A stretch of DNA of 64,000 nucleotides from Thereva unica (taxonomy: Eukaryota; Arthropoda; Insecta; Diptera; Therevidae): the NCBI GenBank assembly GCA_949987705.1, contig OX465283.1, positions 7,482,207 to 7,546,206 of the forward strand, written 5' to 3'. The position numbers were made by a program, and so were the translations under genes. A model generated the notes under the pieces. That model was not told the origin of the DNA, searched no databases, and worked only from the letters and a program-made list of their open reading frames with translations. This document shows positions 12,827 through 26,300 of this stretch, piece after piece (positions within the stretch are counted from its first letter, which is position 1; each line of letters begins with the position of its first letter).

Positions 12827-13237
12827 ATTACAAAATTACTCTCCATAACACTATTATTGTACATAAACAACAATCAAGCGTGTATTCTAAGGATAATCTT
12901 AAATATAATCATAAATTTTAGTGCCTTTTTTTTGGGGAAACAATTTTTTGGCATATGAACGTTTTTTACGTTTCTTATTAAAAAAAAAAAGTAAAGTTAG
13001 TTTAAACTTAATAAGTAATTTCACTATTTTCGATGTATATAGTTATTTTAAAATATTGATAGGTTTTTACTTTAGCAGGATATTGTAAAAAAAACAACAT
13101 ATAAACCATATTTTAGTCTGGTTAGTCTTAATTACTTAGTTTATTAAAACATTTGAACAAATTTCTGTTTTATCAAAATATTCTAGTTAAAAAATTATAC
13201 ATTTCAGTTTAAGCCATTTATTTTGTCGATAAACTTA

Positions 13238-13247
13238 AATAAATAAA
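13238..13247 (+). promoter_or_regulatory. pyd: Probable pyd polyadenylation signal
   Basis: Overlapping AATAAA hexamers about 415 bases after the pyd stop codon, followed by AT-rich sequence. Other AT-rich stretches nearby could serve instead. Confidence 0.4.
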
Positions 13248-13799
13248 ATTATATAATATAATTGTGTCTATGAAATTAATTATTCACCTTTCCTATGTTT
13301 CAATACGCAATGTCCATAATAGTTGTCAAACTTTATAGTCCTGGAAGTAGTAATGAATGTTCTACGAATTACTGCCCAGATACCATTTTGGGAAGGTCTA
13401 TAAGAGAGTATCCAACAAAATTCTAGTCATTTGGGTCAAAGCGATTGTGTTCCTTAGCTATTAATGACTGAAGCTTTGGTGTAAGAACACTGCTTTCTGA
13501 TGGACGGCTGGATGAAGTCCTCAACGAGATAAACCAGAATAAAATCAAAGCCAATGGGACTCAGCGAGAGCAGATGGCACGATGCCGGGGAACACATCTG
13601 CCCAAATAGTGAGCCCTTCTTATATTCTGATCGAAACGAAACTAAAAGCCGTAGGACTGGCCGAAATATTAACCAAAGAAGCCAGGTCACCAGTTTGTGA
13701 GAGTAATAATTACCGTGCGCTTGCATACCAAACTAAGAACTACTACGATAGTCCAATGCTAAGCTTCAATTGAAGACGCAAAAGATGGCATCAAAGACG

Positions 13800-15480
13800 A
13801 GTTATATATGCAACTGAATGACGGCTTTCGATCGATTTCGAGGGGAGATATCATTGTATGTATTAATGGATGACTTAAACGCATAGATCGGCCCCGACAA
13901 CACGAGCCTTGAGAACTCAATTGGAATCAAGGCCTAAGCCAAGTTACTAATAAGAATGGTGAGTTTTTACTGACTTCTGTAGCTTTTGTCACTTTTGTCA
14001 CAAAAAGATGCACAAGGAGACCTGAGAATTGCCTGATGGTAGAACGAGAAACCAGATAGTTGGAGAACTATTCTGGAGGATGTCAGGAAGTTTAGAGGAG
14101 CAAACCCTGGAAGTGCCCACCATTTGCAACTATTCACCTCAAAATCGCAGCAATCAGCAACGTCCAATGCAATGCCATAAACCGTAGACGAGTTAACGTA
14201 GACTTTCTGGGCGACAGCATTAAAAGACGAGATTTTGCTGGAAAACCACAACAAACCTTAAGCCAGCAAAGAGTTTCTGACGAAAATAATATTGAGACTA
14301 AAGTCTCGTAGCAGATGCTGTACAGTCAATACTGAACCTTTCTGGAGGATTGGACGGAAGGTATCATAGTCAAAATACCAAAAAAAGGGGACCCATCAAT
14401 ATATGCTAACTGGAGAGGCATCTGTCTATTATCCACTGGGGGTGAAATCTTGTCCCACATTTTGTTATCAAGGATAAGATAGGTAGTAAACCGAACGCTT
14501 AGAAGAGAGCACTCTGGATTCATAAAGGCCCGCTCATGTATAGATTATATTAACACTTTGAGAATCATAGTGGTGCAGTCTACTGAATTACAATCCCCCC
14601 ATTACCTTGCTTTCCTAGACTATGAGAAAGCGTTCGACTCGGTTAATATGAGCTGTATATGGCAGGCACACAGGCAGAATTAATAAAAGCCCTATGCAAC
14701 AATTCCAAATGTAGAGTTCTTCACAATGGAAAATTGTCCGACAGCTTTGAGGTGAGTTCAGGAGTACGAAAAGGATGCCTACTTTCGCCTTTACTATTTC
14801 TTATAGTAATAAACGACATCCTTGTCAGCGCTCTAGATAGTAGAACAGGCGGCAATGGGGTTTGCTAGACCGCCTTAAGGATCTCGGCAACGCGGATGAT
14901 ATCTGTTTGCTCGCCCACAGACACCAGGACCTCAAAAACATGTTGAACAATTTGGGAACAAGCAGGCTTAAGGTTGAATCCGAATAAAACAAAAGAAATG
15001 CGGATAAATGTAAACACCATTGAACGGCACGGCTATGAATAACCTTGACGTTGAATTGGTAGATAAATTCTGTTACTTCGGTATCATAATAACTGAAAAT
15101 GGCGGGTTTCAGTTTCAGTTCCAGAATAAATAAAGTACGAAGATGGATGCCTGTTTTGCATACGTAGTTCAACGGAGTTCTCAATTGACATCAAATTGCG
15201 GCTGTTCAATTCCAACGTTAAGGCAATCACAAATGAAGAACTATGATGACGTGTCATCCAAGAAAGGAAAGACTACTAAATCTGGCAAAGGAAATGGAAT
15301 TGGATTGGCCACTTAAGTCAAACAGGCGGGAGCTCGTCGAGCTGGAAGACCGAGAATAACACTATGGAGAACTCTATTATCAGACTTTAACAACTGAGAG
15401 ATCCTGGATGGAACTAAAAGCTGTCGCACAAAACAGAGTCCGCTGGAGGGCAATTGTTTCCGCGCTTAACGGGAAATAAT
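13800..15480 (+). mobile_element. Degenerate RTE-like LINE copy
   Basis: A plus-strand relative of the element at 46800-48143. At about 13860 it reads MDDLNA-stop-IGPDNTSLE, an endonuclease GDFNA block. From 14340 there is an RT start (IVKIPKKGD), YEKAFDSVN at about 14620, and at 14659-14868 ALCNNSKCRVLHNGKLSDSF followed by SSGVRKGCLLSPLL. The tail at 15410-15470 aligns with the other copy. Frameshifts and stops are frequent. It occupies the gap between pyd and the ARMH3 homologue. Confidence 0.8.
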
Positions 15481-17133
15481 AAGGGCAGGAATAAGACATT
15501 TCATAGGCTTAAGTTCGAGTCAAGTCTTCACCAAGCGGAACGTACCTTGTTCATCTCGTAGTCTGGTCGTACCAGCATTGCAGCCTTTGTCGGCTGGTTA
15601 GCAGGATTAATTAACACTGCGATTATGCTATCTCCCGCCAATGTTACCGTAAGATGAATTTTCAGAGTAGTAAAATTTGAAAAAAGAAATAGTATTTTTT
15701 TTTCTTTTTTGATTTAAAGTCAATTTTAAAATATTAACACTACGAAAATTCTTGGTTTTGGATAGTGTTTGGCGAAAAAAGCCAAACAGTAGAATCATTG
15801 CGCACAACATATACAAAACATCTTTACTTGCTACCAAAACTTTGGCCATTGCTGAATGTTTCGCAGTGTTGCATGTCGGTTTTTGAGTCGTTTGAAGGTT
15901 TAACGGCAATTTCAACTTCGGCATCCTTTTAGCAACGTGGCCGGTATCCCAGAAGAAGCAACTGCTACAGCAATTTCGGATTTCGAACGAACAGTGGCCA
16001 AAATCAACGACATGACGAATGTCTTCCAAGTTCCATCGGGCGCATCGAGGAAAAATATGCCAGCATTTCAATCATATATTTCCTTCTTTAACATCTGTTG
16101 GGTGTTCAACAATGGTACATTAGCTCGAACCAATTAGTTCAATGCATCTCGATCGTATTCACGTTCACGTTCCAATCCTAGATTGAAAGCGTCGTTCATT
16201 CGACGATTTGGCGTTGGTACTCCTAACTTTACTAACAAACTCCTGCACATGAGGTAACATATGTCTTCGATCAAAAGAAGAACGCACATCCGGATGATCA
16301 GTAACCCCATCGCCTTGATTCCGACGTTGAAATTTCTTCGATGAAGCGGCATCTGAGAGTAGAGCAACGTTCGTGCAAACGGATCGCTTTGGCATATCGA
16401 AAAGAAACTGGTCAAAGTTGTCGCTGGAGGTGTTTCAGCAAGTTGAGCAACATTCTAGGCGTTTAAATAAACTAGTAACTTGGGCACAGCCGGCTGCTTA
16501 AAAAATTGAAGTTACACAACATCCACATCCAAGCTCCTGCCTCCTCCTTTTCATGCAGCCCCCAGACTCCCTTTAACCGAACCTTTGCTTTGTTACCGTT
16601 CGAGCTTACTACTAGACATTGCATCATGGGAGTATAGAAGTAACGCCCAAATGTAGACGTTCACATAAAATGGAATCATCTTATGGTGCTTCGAAAGCCG
16701 TGGGAATAGAACAGAAATTCTTATCTAATAAAGGTATCTAGGAACTTACTGTGTTTCCAAAATCCATGCAGGTATCTATCTCTACCACTATCTCTGTTGT
16801 ATGATTATTGTTTATTAATAAATACTAAATATTTAGATAATTCAATATAAGACAGACAACCTTGCAATCCATTTCCTGTGAAACTATCTCAAAAATCGTT
16901 CTTCTACATTATTCAACCATGAATGCAAAGATGGCAGCACCATCATCAAAACTTTAACTGAAATTTATAATTTTAGGTATAAATCTTAGATTTATACCAA
17001 AAATATATTTTGACGTATTATAATATTGACAGTCCCCTTATTTGTGCCTTTTGAGACGGTGAATTATAGTTATTTTTCCACAAAACAATTAAAAAACTAA
17101 AATACGCAGAGCTAGAGCAACAGAGTTACCGGC
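15480..17133. other. Intergenic stretch, mostly unassigned
   Basis: Two modest open frames (15937-16137 +, 16165-16395 -) match nothing I recognise and may be old pseudogene debris. Bases about 16540-16640 resemble the LINE 3' fragments at 44740-44830 and 63365-63490 (shared AAGCTT...ACTACT...ACATTGCA pattern). Upstream of the 17134 ATG the sequence is AT-rich, as expected for a housekeeping promoter, but I see no clear TATA box. Confidence 0.4.
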
Positions 17134-20100
17134 ATGAGCTCTCGAAAACGCAGCGGTTCGGGCTCTTCGAAGCGCCCCAAGGAAAAAGTTGTTTACATAT
17201 ACGAACTTTTCTTCCATGGCGAAGACCCAACAAATCAAAATCCAGAATTTTGGAATGAATTTTTCCTTTTACAGCCGAATGTTGAATGCCTCGAGAATGA
17301 AATAATTAAATTAAGCGTTGAGCAGCTGCTGTCTGTTAAGTCCAACATTAATGAGATCTTTTCAAAATGCATCGAAATGTTGGATTCGAGTAAGTGGTTG
17401 TCCGCAACAATATGTTTGGCTGTAATATAAATATTCTGTTTTATTTAGCACACCCTAAGAGACTCTGCAACAGCCTTCAGACACTTTGTGCATTATTCCA
17501 TTCGATTTTTAGAAAGTCAGCTGCAGAGCCCACGTTTGATGTAATTAGGACAATTTTCGAATTTGAGCAGATGGACGAGAAGATGAAATTGCTGTTGACG
17601 CAATGTAATAATATTTTGTTAGGTATGGCGATTATTTCCAGGGAAAAGTCATGTTTGCATTACTGCATGCCTCTTGCAGGTGAAGTTACAGAGAATTCAA
17701 GGTTTATGTGTCTTAAACTTCTGTTAATTATCGTAACTGGAACTGATAACGTGAGCCAGAACATATTAGTGGAATATCTTATGATACACAGCTTATTCGA
17801 CGCCTTTGTTAGCCTATTAAGAGATCCTAGCCTTCGTGCCCAGCATGGACACGATATTGTTATTCTCCTTACTGTTCTAGTCAAGTATCGCAAGGTCGCG
17901 AATCCCTACATTGTGCAGCTATCAATTTTAGCTGATGAATTAGCTTTAAATGGGTAAGCATTGCTGTTACAGACTGCCTTGTTATTAATCACGCACTATT
18001 CAAGTTACGGTCAAATGATATCTTCAACACTAATCGATTTTTGCCGGCAATATATGCAGACGTTATCAAATGTCCAGTCATCATCGTGGTTTTCTTCGTT
18101 ATCGAATATAGTTGGGAATATGTTTGTATCGGATGAAGGATGCGAGCGTGTCCAGCAGATAAAAGCGAACAACGCACTTCTGCTTGCCCTGTATGAGGCT
18201 GTTCACCTCAATAGGAATTTTATTACTACTTTAGCGCATACGCAGGCCGAAACAAGTGCTCCACCATCGCCAAGCAATACTTTAAATGCAAATCAACCTG
18301 TGCCAGATTTATCCAATGCTCCAATTATTGATATCACACAATATCCCACGAATTTACTAGTCGCTGTTTTTCAATATTGGTAAATTAATTATATCTACTC
18401 TAATACCTCATAAAATGACGATCTTTATTCCAGTTCAATTGTGATGCAAGACAACAAAAACGAATCGAGCATAGCAAATCTAAAGCTCTGCTTTCTTATA
18501 CTGACTTGCATATCCGAGGACCAATATGCGAACTCAATGATGCACGACAATAATTTGACTTTTAAAGTGATGCTGCACAGAGCTCAGATGAGGCATAGAA
18601 AACTGAATATCGATAGGCTGGGAAAGTCACAGCCTTTAGCAGCTACATTGTTAGATTTACTAGTCGAGTTTATAGTTTCACACTTGATGAAGAAATTCCC
18701 GATGGAGCTTTATCTTTTATGTATTGGAGTTATACACCGAATATTGTGTTATCAGAAGCGCTGCAGGGTACGCCTGAACTATCCATGGAAGGAGTTGTGG
18801 GCGGCATTGATTAGTCTACTAAGGTTTTTAGTTACCCAGGAACAAAATTTAGTGAAGAAATGCAACATATTTTATCTGTCACTGCAGGTAATTTTATTTA
18901 TATTTTTCAATAATAATTTGAGAGAATTCGTTCTGTTAGCGGGACCTTTTCCTTCGAAATTTTCGTGGACCACGTCTGCCCAGTGAAAATAAGTTTGATT
19001 AATCTGATATCTTCAAGACTTGATAGAGAAGGGGCCCTGCTCTGCTCTTCTTCTTGTTCTTTGTTTGCGAAGTGTTTTGCAAGCACTGCGACCTATTTTG
19101 TATATTCCAGCATCCCGTCATTAAAAATTCGAAGTTAAGGCTTTGGATATAGCCTAAAAGCAAGTCATCCCAAACTTTACGCACCAGCCTCTAAACGCTA
19201 TCGATCTGTGGAGGAACCAAGCACGCACAATCTTGTTCCAAAAAAAATTCAAGACGCACGGAACCAAAGCGATATCCTAACAAAACGGAACAGGCTAACA
19301 GGGCCACAATGCAAGTTATTCTGCTATTAAACGAAGAAAACCTGGATCAGCTAGCAAAAGAAAAATACGCCCTGAACTACGGCTTCTAAAAGATCGAGCT
19401 GAAGGTCTAAACAACCGTCATGGAAAGCTTAGTGAACCAAGTGGCCTGCATCAAGGCTTCAAGCGAAGAAGCCGAAAACATTTAAACCGATGGTGGAACC
19501 CCAGCTTGGAGCTAAGTTGAGCCATCGACAGACTCCGAGCTGGGCAAAGCTATTGGTAACATGCCATGACATATAACACGACTCGCCAACTCCTCAATTC
19601 GGACATCGACGAGGGCATCTCCTGCGATGAAGAAGCGGAGGTGGCTGTCGTTGAAGCAAACCTGGAAAATGGTGCAAGTGATTCAGATAAACCTGCACCA
19701 TCAGGCAAAGTTGATGTTGCCCTAGTCCAATAGCCATGGATCGCTGGTGACAGGATCTGTGCCTTAAGGACACCTAAATTTAATTTCTTTTATACCAATG
19801 GCAAGGAAAACCCCAGAACAGGGTTTTGGCCAAAAATAATATAAGAACCTTTCTTCTCCTTAAGTGTCGGAGACCTTACTGTGGTAGATCTAAAGTTTAA
19901 ACAGAAGAAACTAATCTTTCTAACTAGCTCACGACGATGCGGGCTCTGTACCTCCTATGGCTTTTCAAGACCTGGTAATATACCACGGTCCTGGTTATGG
20001 GAGGTGATGCAAATGCACACCATAGACATTGGGGCAGCACAGACACCAATGATCAAGGTGATTTTATTTTTAACTACCTAGTAAACACCAAGCCTACTAT

Positions 20101-21293
20101 TTGTAACAAAGGTAATGATCCCACCTTTGTTCTCAAAAACGGAGTAGAAGTGCCAAAAGTATCGCGCCTATTCTCTTGGCCTATTGCACTACACCCCTAT
20201 ACCTCATATTTGTAGGCTAGACCACTGAAAAAAGTTCAGCAGGCTGCCTAGTGGTGTGTTGCTTAACTGTTCAAACTTTCCTGGTTCTCGATCGGTGTCC
20301 TGTCTATGGCCTGTTCGGAAGGAGTTCACGAAAGCGGGCTCGGGTTTACTCCATAGATTGACGAATTCCATTCCGGCTCTACTTGATTTGGCCCTTTTGT
20401 AGGTCCAGAAACTTTGGGCAGAACGGCGACTGTCTACGTCTGCTTGTTGGCTTTGCGCGTTCCTTTTGCCTTGGCCCTATTAGCTTAATTGGTCCACAAA
20501 AGTCGCCCATGATGGGGAAGGTCCATTTCAATGCAAACCTACTTACTAGCTTGCAGCCCTCGACACAATAACTTAACATCTTGGCTTGGTGGGCCCGTTC
20601 ACATTCGTTCCGGACAGCTTCCAGTACGTTAGTCCAATGTCTCCTCTTAGTTTTTCTATAATAGGGAAAGATAAACTCTTCAATCTTATTTACAGCAGGT
20701 GCATCACGTTCAAGTGTTACTTCATTATTCCTTTTCAGGTAGTAAATATCTTCAATCTTTTTATCACATACGGGGACACCTTCCTCGCAACGACAAACAG
20801 CTATGATGAACTCTACTATGAACTGAATCGAGAGGAAAAAGTGTTCAGTGAAATTCAGGCAATGGGTAACACCTCATCCCTTGTTAAAACAAATCCTATC
20901 TCAACTTTTGATTCGTTTTTAGTACTGCGATACACAGCAATGCCAGAATGTGAATACAAAGAAGATGTCCTGAAGCTGATGAGCTCGCTGGGGAATATTT
21001 TAGCAATAATTAAGCATTTTCAAAATAAAATCAAAGATTGGCTCCTCGAGCAAGGACTGTCGACGCCCACCGAGGAGCAAATCCTCGCTGTTGTACGAAA
21101 GAATTACGATTTAACATTAAAGCTTCAAGACTCTTTAGATAATTACGAAAGATATTCAGAATCGCCACGGCATACAGCATTTTTTACAAATATGGTTAGG
21201 GATGTTGTTATGGACACAAGAAAAAATATCTACGGCTATGTGAAGGAGGCTCATTCTATTTTACATGAGCAGGATCTGTTAATTGCACAGTGA
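17134..21293 (+). CDS. ARMH3: Armadillo-like helical protein ARMH3 (C10orf76, DUF1741) homologue
   Basis: Predicted 695-aa alpha-helical protein. In vertebrates this family acts at the Golgi with the PI4-kinase PI4KB. Exons: 17134-17389, 17449-17622, 17680-17953, 18005-18379, 18434-18887 and 20739-21293; all phases join. Diagnostic stretches, recognised from the family, are [70 protein letters not shown]-like [51 protein letters not shown] and [16 protein letters not shown]. The length is close to the vertebrate protein. Four introns are 51-59 bp; the fifth (18888-20738) is enlarged by transposon sequence. An AATTAAA and a CAAATAAATT after the stop are possible polyA signals. The Drosophila gene name is not asserted. 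Confidence 0.92.
19200..20215 (+). mobile_element. LINE ORF1/endonuclease fragment in ARMH3 intron 5
   Basis: At 19997-20215 the + frame reads [20 protein letters not shown] then [18 protein letters not shown]. This is the Jockey/R1-type endonuclease block with the DANAHH catalytic region. The sequence before it (19200-19800) is a decayed ORF1-like stretch. It has the same orientation as the host gene. A minus frame at 20379-20640 is open for 80 residues but not recognised. Confidence 0.7.
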
Positions 21294-22054
21294 GGGAAAT
21301 AGTTGTTTTTGTTTGTTTTTTGGTATTTTATTCTCAATTAAAGCAGAATTCAAATAAATTATTTCCTTTTACGCGTTTTAAATTCATTATTTAATCCTGA
21401 CGAAAAGTGTGATGTCCGTTAACGGAGAAATTATATTTAATAGAAGAAGAAATGATTAAAGAAAACTCAAAGTTCATATATTAAAATTTTCGTTGTTAAA
21501 CCGACTTATGCCTATCTAAAAAGAAATATGTTTAAATATAAATATAAAACATTGCGTATATATTTGAACTTTAAAAGATGCATTTTGTACACATCATTCT
21601 AAATTATTATTTGCATCCAAATAAATATAATTTAGATTTTTAAAAAAACAAGTTGTTTGTAATTTTTTAATGGAGGGGAGAGTTTTTTAGCATTCATGTT
21701 TCAGGTAAGAATATTCAATTTTCTGCCACAGATTCACAATTGTATAGGGAAGTCTCCATCAAGGGTTATTGACATGGCGAGAAATCTGTAGCCGATACGC
21801 CGTATTCTACTCATTGACAACAAATGCCAGTATACTCCAAGAAGGAATCGATCAATCTTCGAATTCAGTGCACATGCACACTGCCCAGCTTCCGCGGCCC
21901 AACTAAATTCTACTTTCATCAGAAAAATCAATCTCCTGTTAATATTTCTCCATCTAAACAATAAGAAGAAGTTGTCTGGGGTGGCATCCCTAAGCTCTGA
22001 GCGTTCTGGTCTACGCGAAGGTTGGGTCTCCCTCGTTCTCGCACCCCGTAGGTC

Positions 22055-22946
22055 TTACCGCAGAGAACTTTCACCCATACGAGCTAAATGCCCTGCCCAC
22101 CGGAGCCTACCGAGCTTTATTTTCTTCACAACATCTATTTCGCGATAGCGCTCGTAGATCTCGTCGTTGTAGAGTCTCCGGAATCGCCCTTCCTCACATA
22201 AGAGGCCAACAATCCTCCGAAGTATGCTCCTCTCGAACACGGTTAAGAGGTTTGAGTACTTTTTGCCAAGCACCCAAGTTTCAGATGCATATGATGAACA
22301 CCGGTAAGTCCATCGTCTTATATAGTAAAAGTTTAAACGTTGTGGTTAGATGCTTGAATTTAAAGAGCCTTGACAGAGTATAGTAGGCTTTGTTCGCCTT
22401 TAGCAGTCGTGCTCGTATTTCTGGTTCTATGCTATTGTCGGCAGCTTCTATTGACCCAAGATAGGTAAATGATTTTACCACTTGATTGTGGGACCAATGT
22501 TAGGTGTTCTTGTAGTCGAGGCCACCATGTACTTTGTTTTGCTATCCGTAATGTGCAGTCCCCGATTTCCTGCCGCTTGCTCAATCTGAGTGAAAGCTTC
22601 TTGTACAGCTGTTGTTGTTCTTCCAATGATGTCAATGCCGTCTGCGAAAGCCAGTATTTGGGTGGACTTGTGTAGGATTGTACCCCTTGATTGTCACGCC
22701 CGAATCTCGGATCACTTTCTCCAACGCCAGGTTGAAAAGGACGCAGGCCAGACCGCCCCCTTTTCGGAGTCCATTATAGATGTTGATTGGTCTGGACAGT
22801 GTTCCGGATACCTTTACTTGGCTTGTCACATTGGTCATGGTTAACCTACACATTCTTGTCAGTTTGTTAGGGATGCCGAATTCTCTCATGGCTTTGTAGC
22901 GTTCTACTCTGGCTATGCTATCATAGGCACACAAAACAATTACCAA
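22055..22946 (-). mobile_element. RTE-like RT fragment, mutated active site
   Basis: From 22946 down it reads AYDSIARVERYKAMREFGIP, NGLRKGGGLACVLFNLALEK, then LAFADGIDIIGRTTTAVQEA, where the canonical YADD is FADG. YLGSIEAADNS and RLRWAGHLARM follow. At least two frameshifts separate the parts. It is 5'-truncated and inactive. Bases 21300-22050 between the ARMH3 stop and this fragment show only AT-rich sequence. Confidence 0.85.
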
Positions 22947-23325
22947 CTGGAACGAAGTGTGATAACAAACCTAAAATGTGTGCCCCAAAGTGAATTATGC
23001 AATGAAATGTATTAACAAATATAAATATGCTACCTCCAAAGAATTCAGTTGTTAACCATATCATCCATATCACGTTATGGTTCTAAATTACTCATAGCTA
23101 AATCTCAAATGCTATCTTAGCACGAACACTAGCGCTTCCTTCAAAGTGATTTTTCTCCTTCTGATTGTCGTCCGAAGGGTTAAATCAATTCAACTACCTA
23201 GACTTGAACCAATTTCCTTAATACTATGTTTTTCTGACTAACACACCACAAAATATTAATATATTTTTTAAAACCTTTTATTAACATAAGAATGAACAAT
23301 TTTTATTCAAAATCCAAATATCACT

Positions 23326-26300
23326 TTACTGAAGCCTGATTGAAGTTCCTCCAGGGCATTCACCCTTCGCCTTTTCTCTGTATTCTAAAAAGAGATTTAG
23401 TATTAAAAAACATCTAATATTAAGATCACATTAAGAGTAAACTATACTTACTAGCTGAACCATGCTCGCAGTTATAGTTATCTAGAACGCATTTACTTCC
23501 AAATGAAAGATCTGCTCCAGTTCCAGATTCAGGAGTTGCGCAAAGAGGATCGTAATTGAAAGGGCAAGCCTTAGCACAATCTGATGGTTTGGCCGGTGCA
23601 GCTACAGCCACCGCAATGAAAAAGAGAACTAAAAAGATCAAAGAAAATAATTTATTAAAAATGAATTGGTTTCGAAAGTGCATTCAGGTAAGTATATAAA
23701 AATTGTCTTTGTCATGTCATGAATTTGCTCAAAAGCAATAGTTTATACCGTGGAGACTATACTTGGAGGGTTACCATTCCTGCAAGCACTGCTCATCCGA
23801 GATTGCTCAAGGTGGCATTTCTTGCTATGGTGTCTGTGGAGGTATCTTTCACCCTGACGGCCTGAATGGTCGAGTCAAATGCAGGTCCTCAGCTCCGAGA
23901 GGATCAACTTGCAACGAATATTCCGACATCAAACCCTGCCATGTTCGAAGGTTGATGAAGGGTATCTCTAAAGTGATTGTGACTGAACATGCAAATGTTC
24001 TAAATCAATTAATCTCCCTTTCGGTTAAGGTCTCACATTTTCAAGCGTAGGCGGACGATATCCAATCCGTGAATGTCCCAACGAACTCGGGCTCTCTAGT
24101 GACAAAATTCCACGAACTTTCATCTCGAGTTTCTACGGTCTTGGATGCCGACGATGACCTGCGCTTAGCGTTTCTAAACCCTGGTGCTGCTTTTTCCACC
24201 TCAAAGGAAACCCCGGTCCCCTATTTCCTATCTTAAATGACATCAAAAGGTGTACGATGCGTGTCAAGGCTGAAGTCGAGTCACCATCGCTCTCAGTTAC
24301 TCAAAATTGTACAGCCCTGAAATCAATATTTGAAAGATTAAATGCACTCTGGCTGCTGCTTTGGCGGTTGGAAATGTCGTGGGCACGGCTACAATACCTG
24401 ACGAGGTATTTTCAAACGAGACTGCCTCTGGGCTGGCTCCTGACCACTCTAAAACTTGTGAAGAGCATCGAAAACGCAGACGCAATCGTTGAATCACGAA
24501 CTCCGCCCTCTCACTTCCAATGGGCTCTAGCCCTATCCCAGAGCCGGAAGTGGCATCAACCAGTTCTAATAGTATCGATGGACCCTCGGTCACTGGGAAT
24601 ACGGGGTCTTCGGTGACCTACGTTAACTTGGTAACAGTTCCTAAGCCACAAAGTATTTCCATTTCGCGTTTCTCCCCTGAAACTACGGCCGAGGTAATTA
24701 AAGAATACTTAAGGGGAAAATCAGTCAATTCCGAAACTGTCTCCTCTCGGAAAATCAGTAACGCTTCCAAACCGGTCGCGTCTTTTGTTCTAACTACATC
24801 GCATAATTCCGCTGAAAAGCTTTTGGATCACATGTTCTGGCCACCCGGTGCTTTCTCAAAGTGTTTTGTTACCCGCCCACGTGTGCATCGTACTCCCGAC
24901 ACTCGACAGGTTCCGATTTGGAATATGTGCTCATTCCATCACAAGTCTTTGGCTAATGTAACGGTTGAGATGTGCCGCGATGGGTTTGCCTTAGTTCTAC
25001 TTCACCCACTGACACGGATGGAGAGGTTTTGCGCTTTTTATTGGAAATAAGACAGAACTTGGGGCCAGTTCGTGTATGTCGAAAACGAAAATTTTCTTTC
25101 GTCTCGGGTTCGCGTAAGTCGAAAAAATTGAAAATTTTCGCCTGAAGCCGACGAAAGGCACTCGAAAGATCTTGGGTTATCGAGTTTTTGCATTAGGACA
25201 CGAACAATTTTCTTTCGACTTACGCGAACGCTAAAATTTTCGTCGCCAAAATTTTTCGACTTCAATTTTTTTTCGTTCGACTATCGTCGTTCGCCATACA
25301 CGAACCCGCCCCTGGTTTTAGTGGGGTTGAGTTCGACACGATTCTTGCGGCCCCAATCTAGAATGAATTTAATGTCTTTATTAATAGAGTTGGACGAAAG
25401 CTCGTGATTATCAAAATGGAATCTGGCACGTGCTTGTCTTGCATTTTCGAAGTCGTAAGAGTAACGTAGGGTAATCAGCGTAATCAGCGAAGCTGGTTGG
25501 AGAAGATAGAAAGAAGTTCATTTATTAAGATAAGAAATGGAGCAGGTGACAAATTTGACCCCAGGGAACCCCCGCAGAGATTGGGTGGGGTTAGGATTTG
25601 ACGCCATCCAATACTACCTCCATTGAACGGCCGGAAAGAAAACTCTATCCAGTTCTGTAGAAATGAGTCAACACTAATAGCTTTGAGTTTAGCTAGCAAG
25701 GCTGAGTGTCATACTCTATCAAAAGCCTTGGAGATATCTAGTGCAACCAGACCAAACTTACCAAATCGGTGCAAACTTTGGTCGAGGTGTTCTGTATGTG
25801 TTTTGGCTTGTACCGGTTTGGACTCAAAAGTCAGACAAAAGGGGTAATGAGTTTAGTCAGTAAAATCTGACACTACCATCGACCTTGAGGTGTCTTCCGT
25901 CCTAGGCATGCGCCTTACAGGCGGTCAACACACATCTCCCAGCTACTGGCCACATAGGGGTCTGGAATTCATTGGGTCGAAACCAACTATCGATGGTGGA
26001 CCTACCAGTTTGGTTAAGAGGGCTCTAGACTAAAGGACCCTGATGAAATACTTCGTAGTCCACACGTGGCGACCAGGAAGGATGTTAGTTAGTGTTTGGC
26101 TTGATTTCTGGGCACTGCATCCTTAACTACCATCTATGGAGGATCAGTAGAGCAGAGGATCCAACCTGTAAACTTTGTCTCGAGAAGTATGAGACTCCTT
26201 TTCACGTTGTCTGTCACTGTCTCGCGTTAACGGGAAGCTCGTAGTTTGGCACAACCTTGCTCGTATAAGCTAGTGTAAACAACAAACCTCTAGTTTGGAC

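Noticed and set aside
17955..17957. In-frame TAA suggesting ARMH3 pseudogene
   Set aside because: It lies inside a 51-bp intron with good splice sites; phases and family alignment are continuous across it.
23481..23683. ATG at 23683 as start of the small Kazal protein
   Set aside because: A signal peptide is possible from it, but the acceptor at 23629-23630 plus the distant exon and TATA box give a better gene model.
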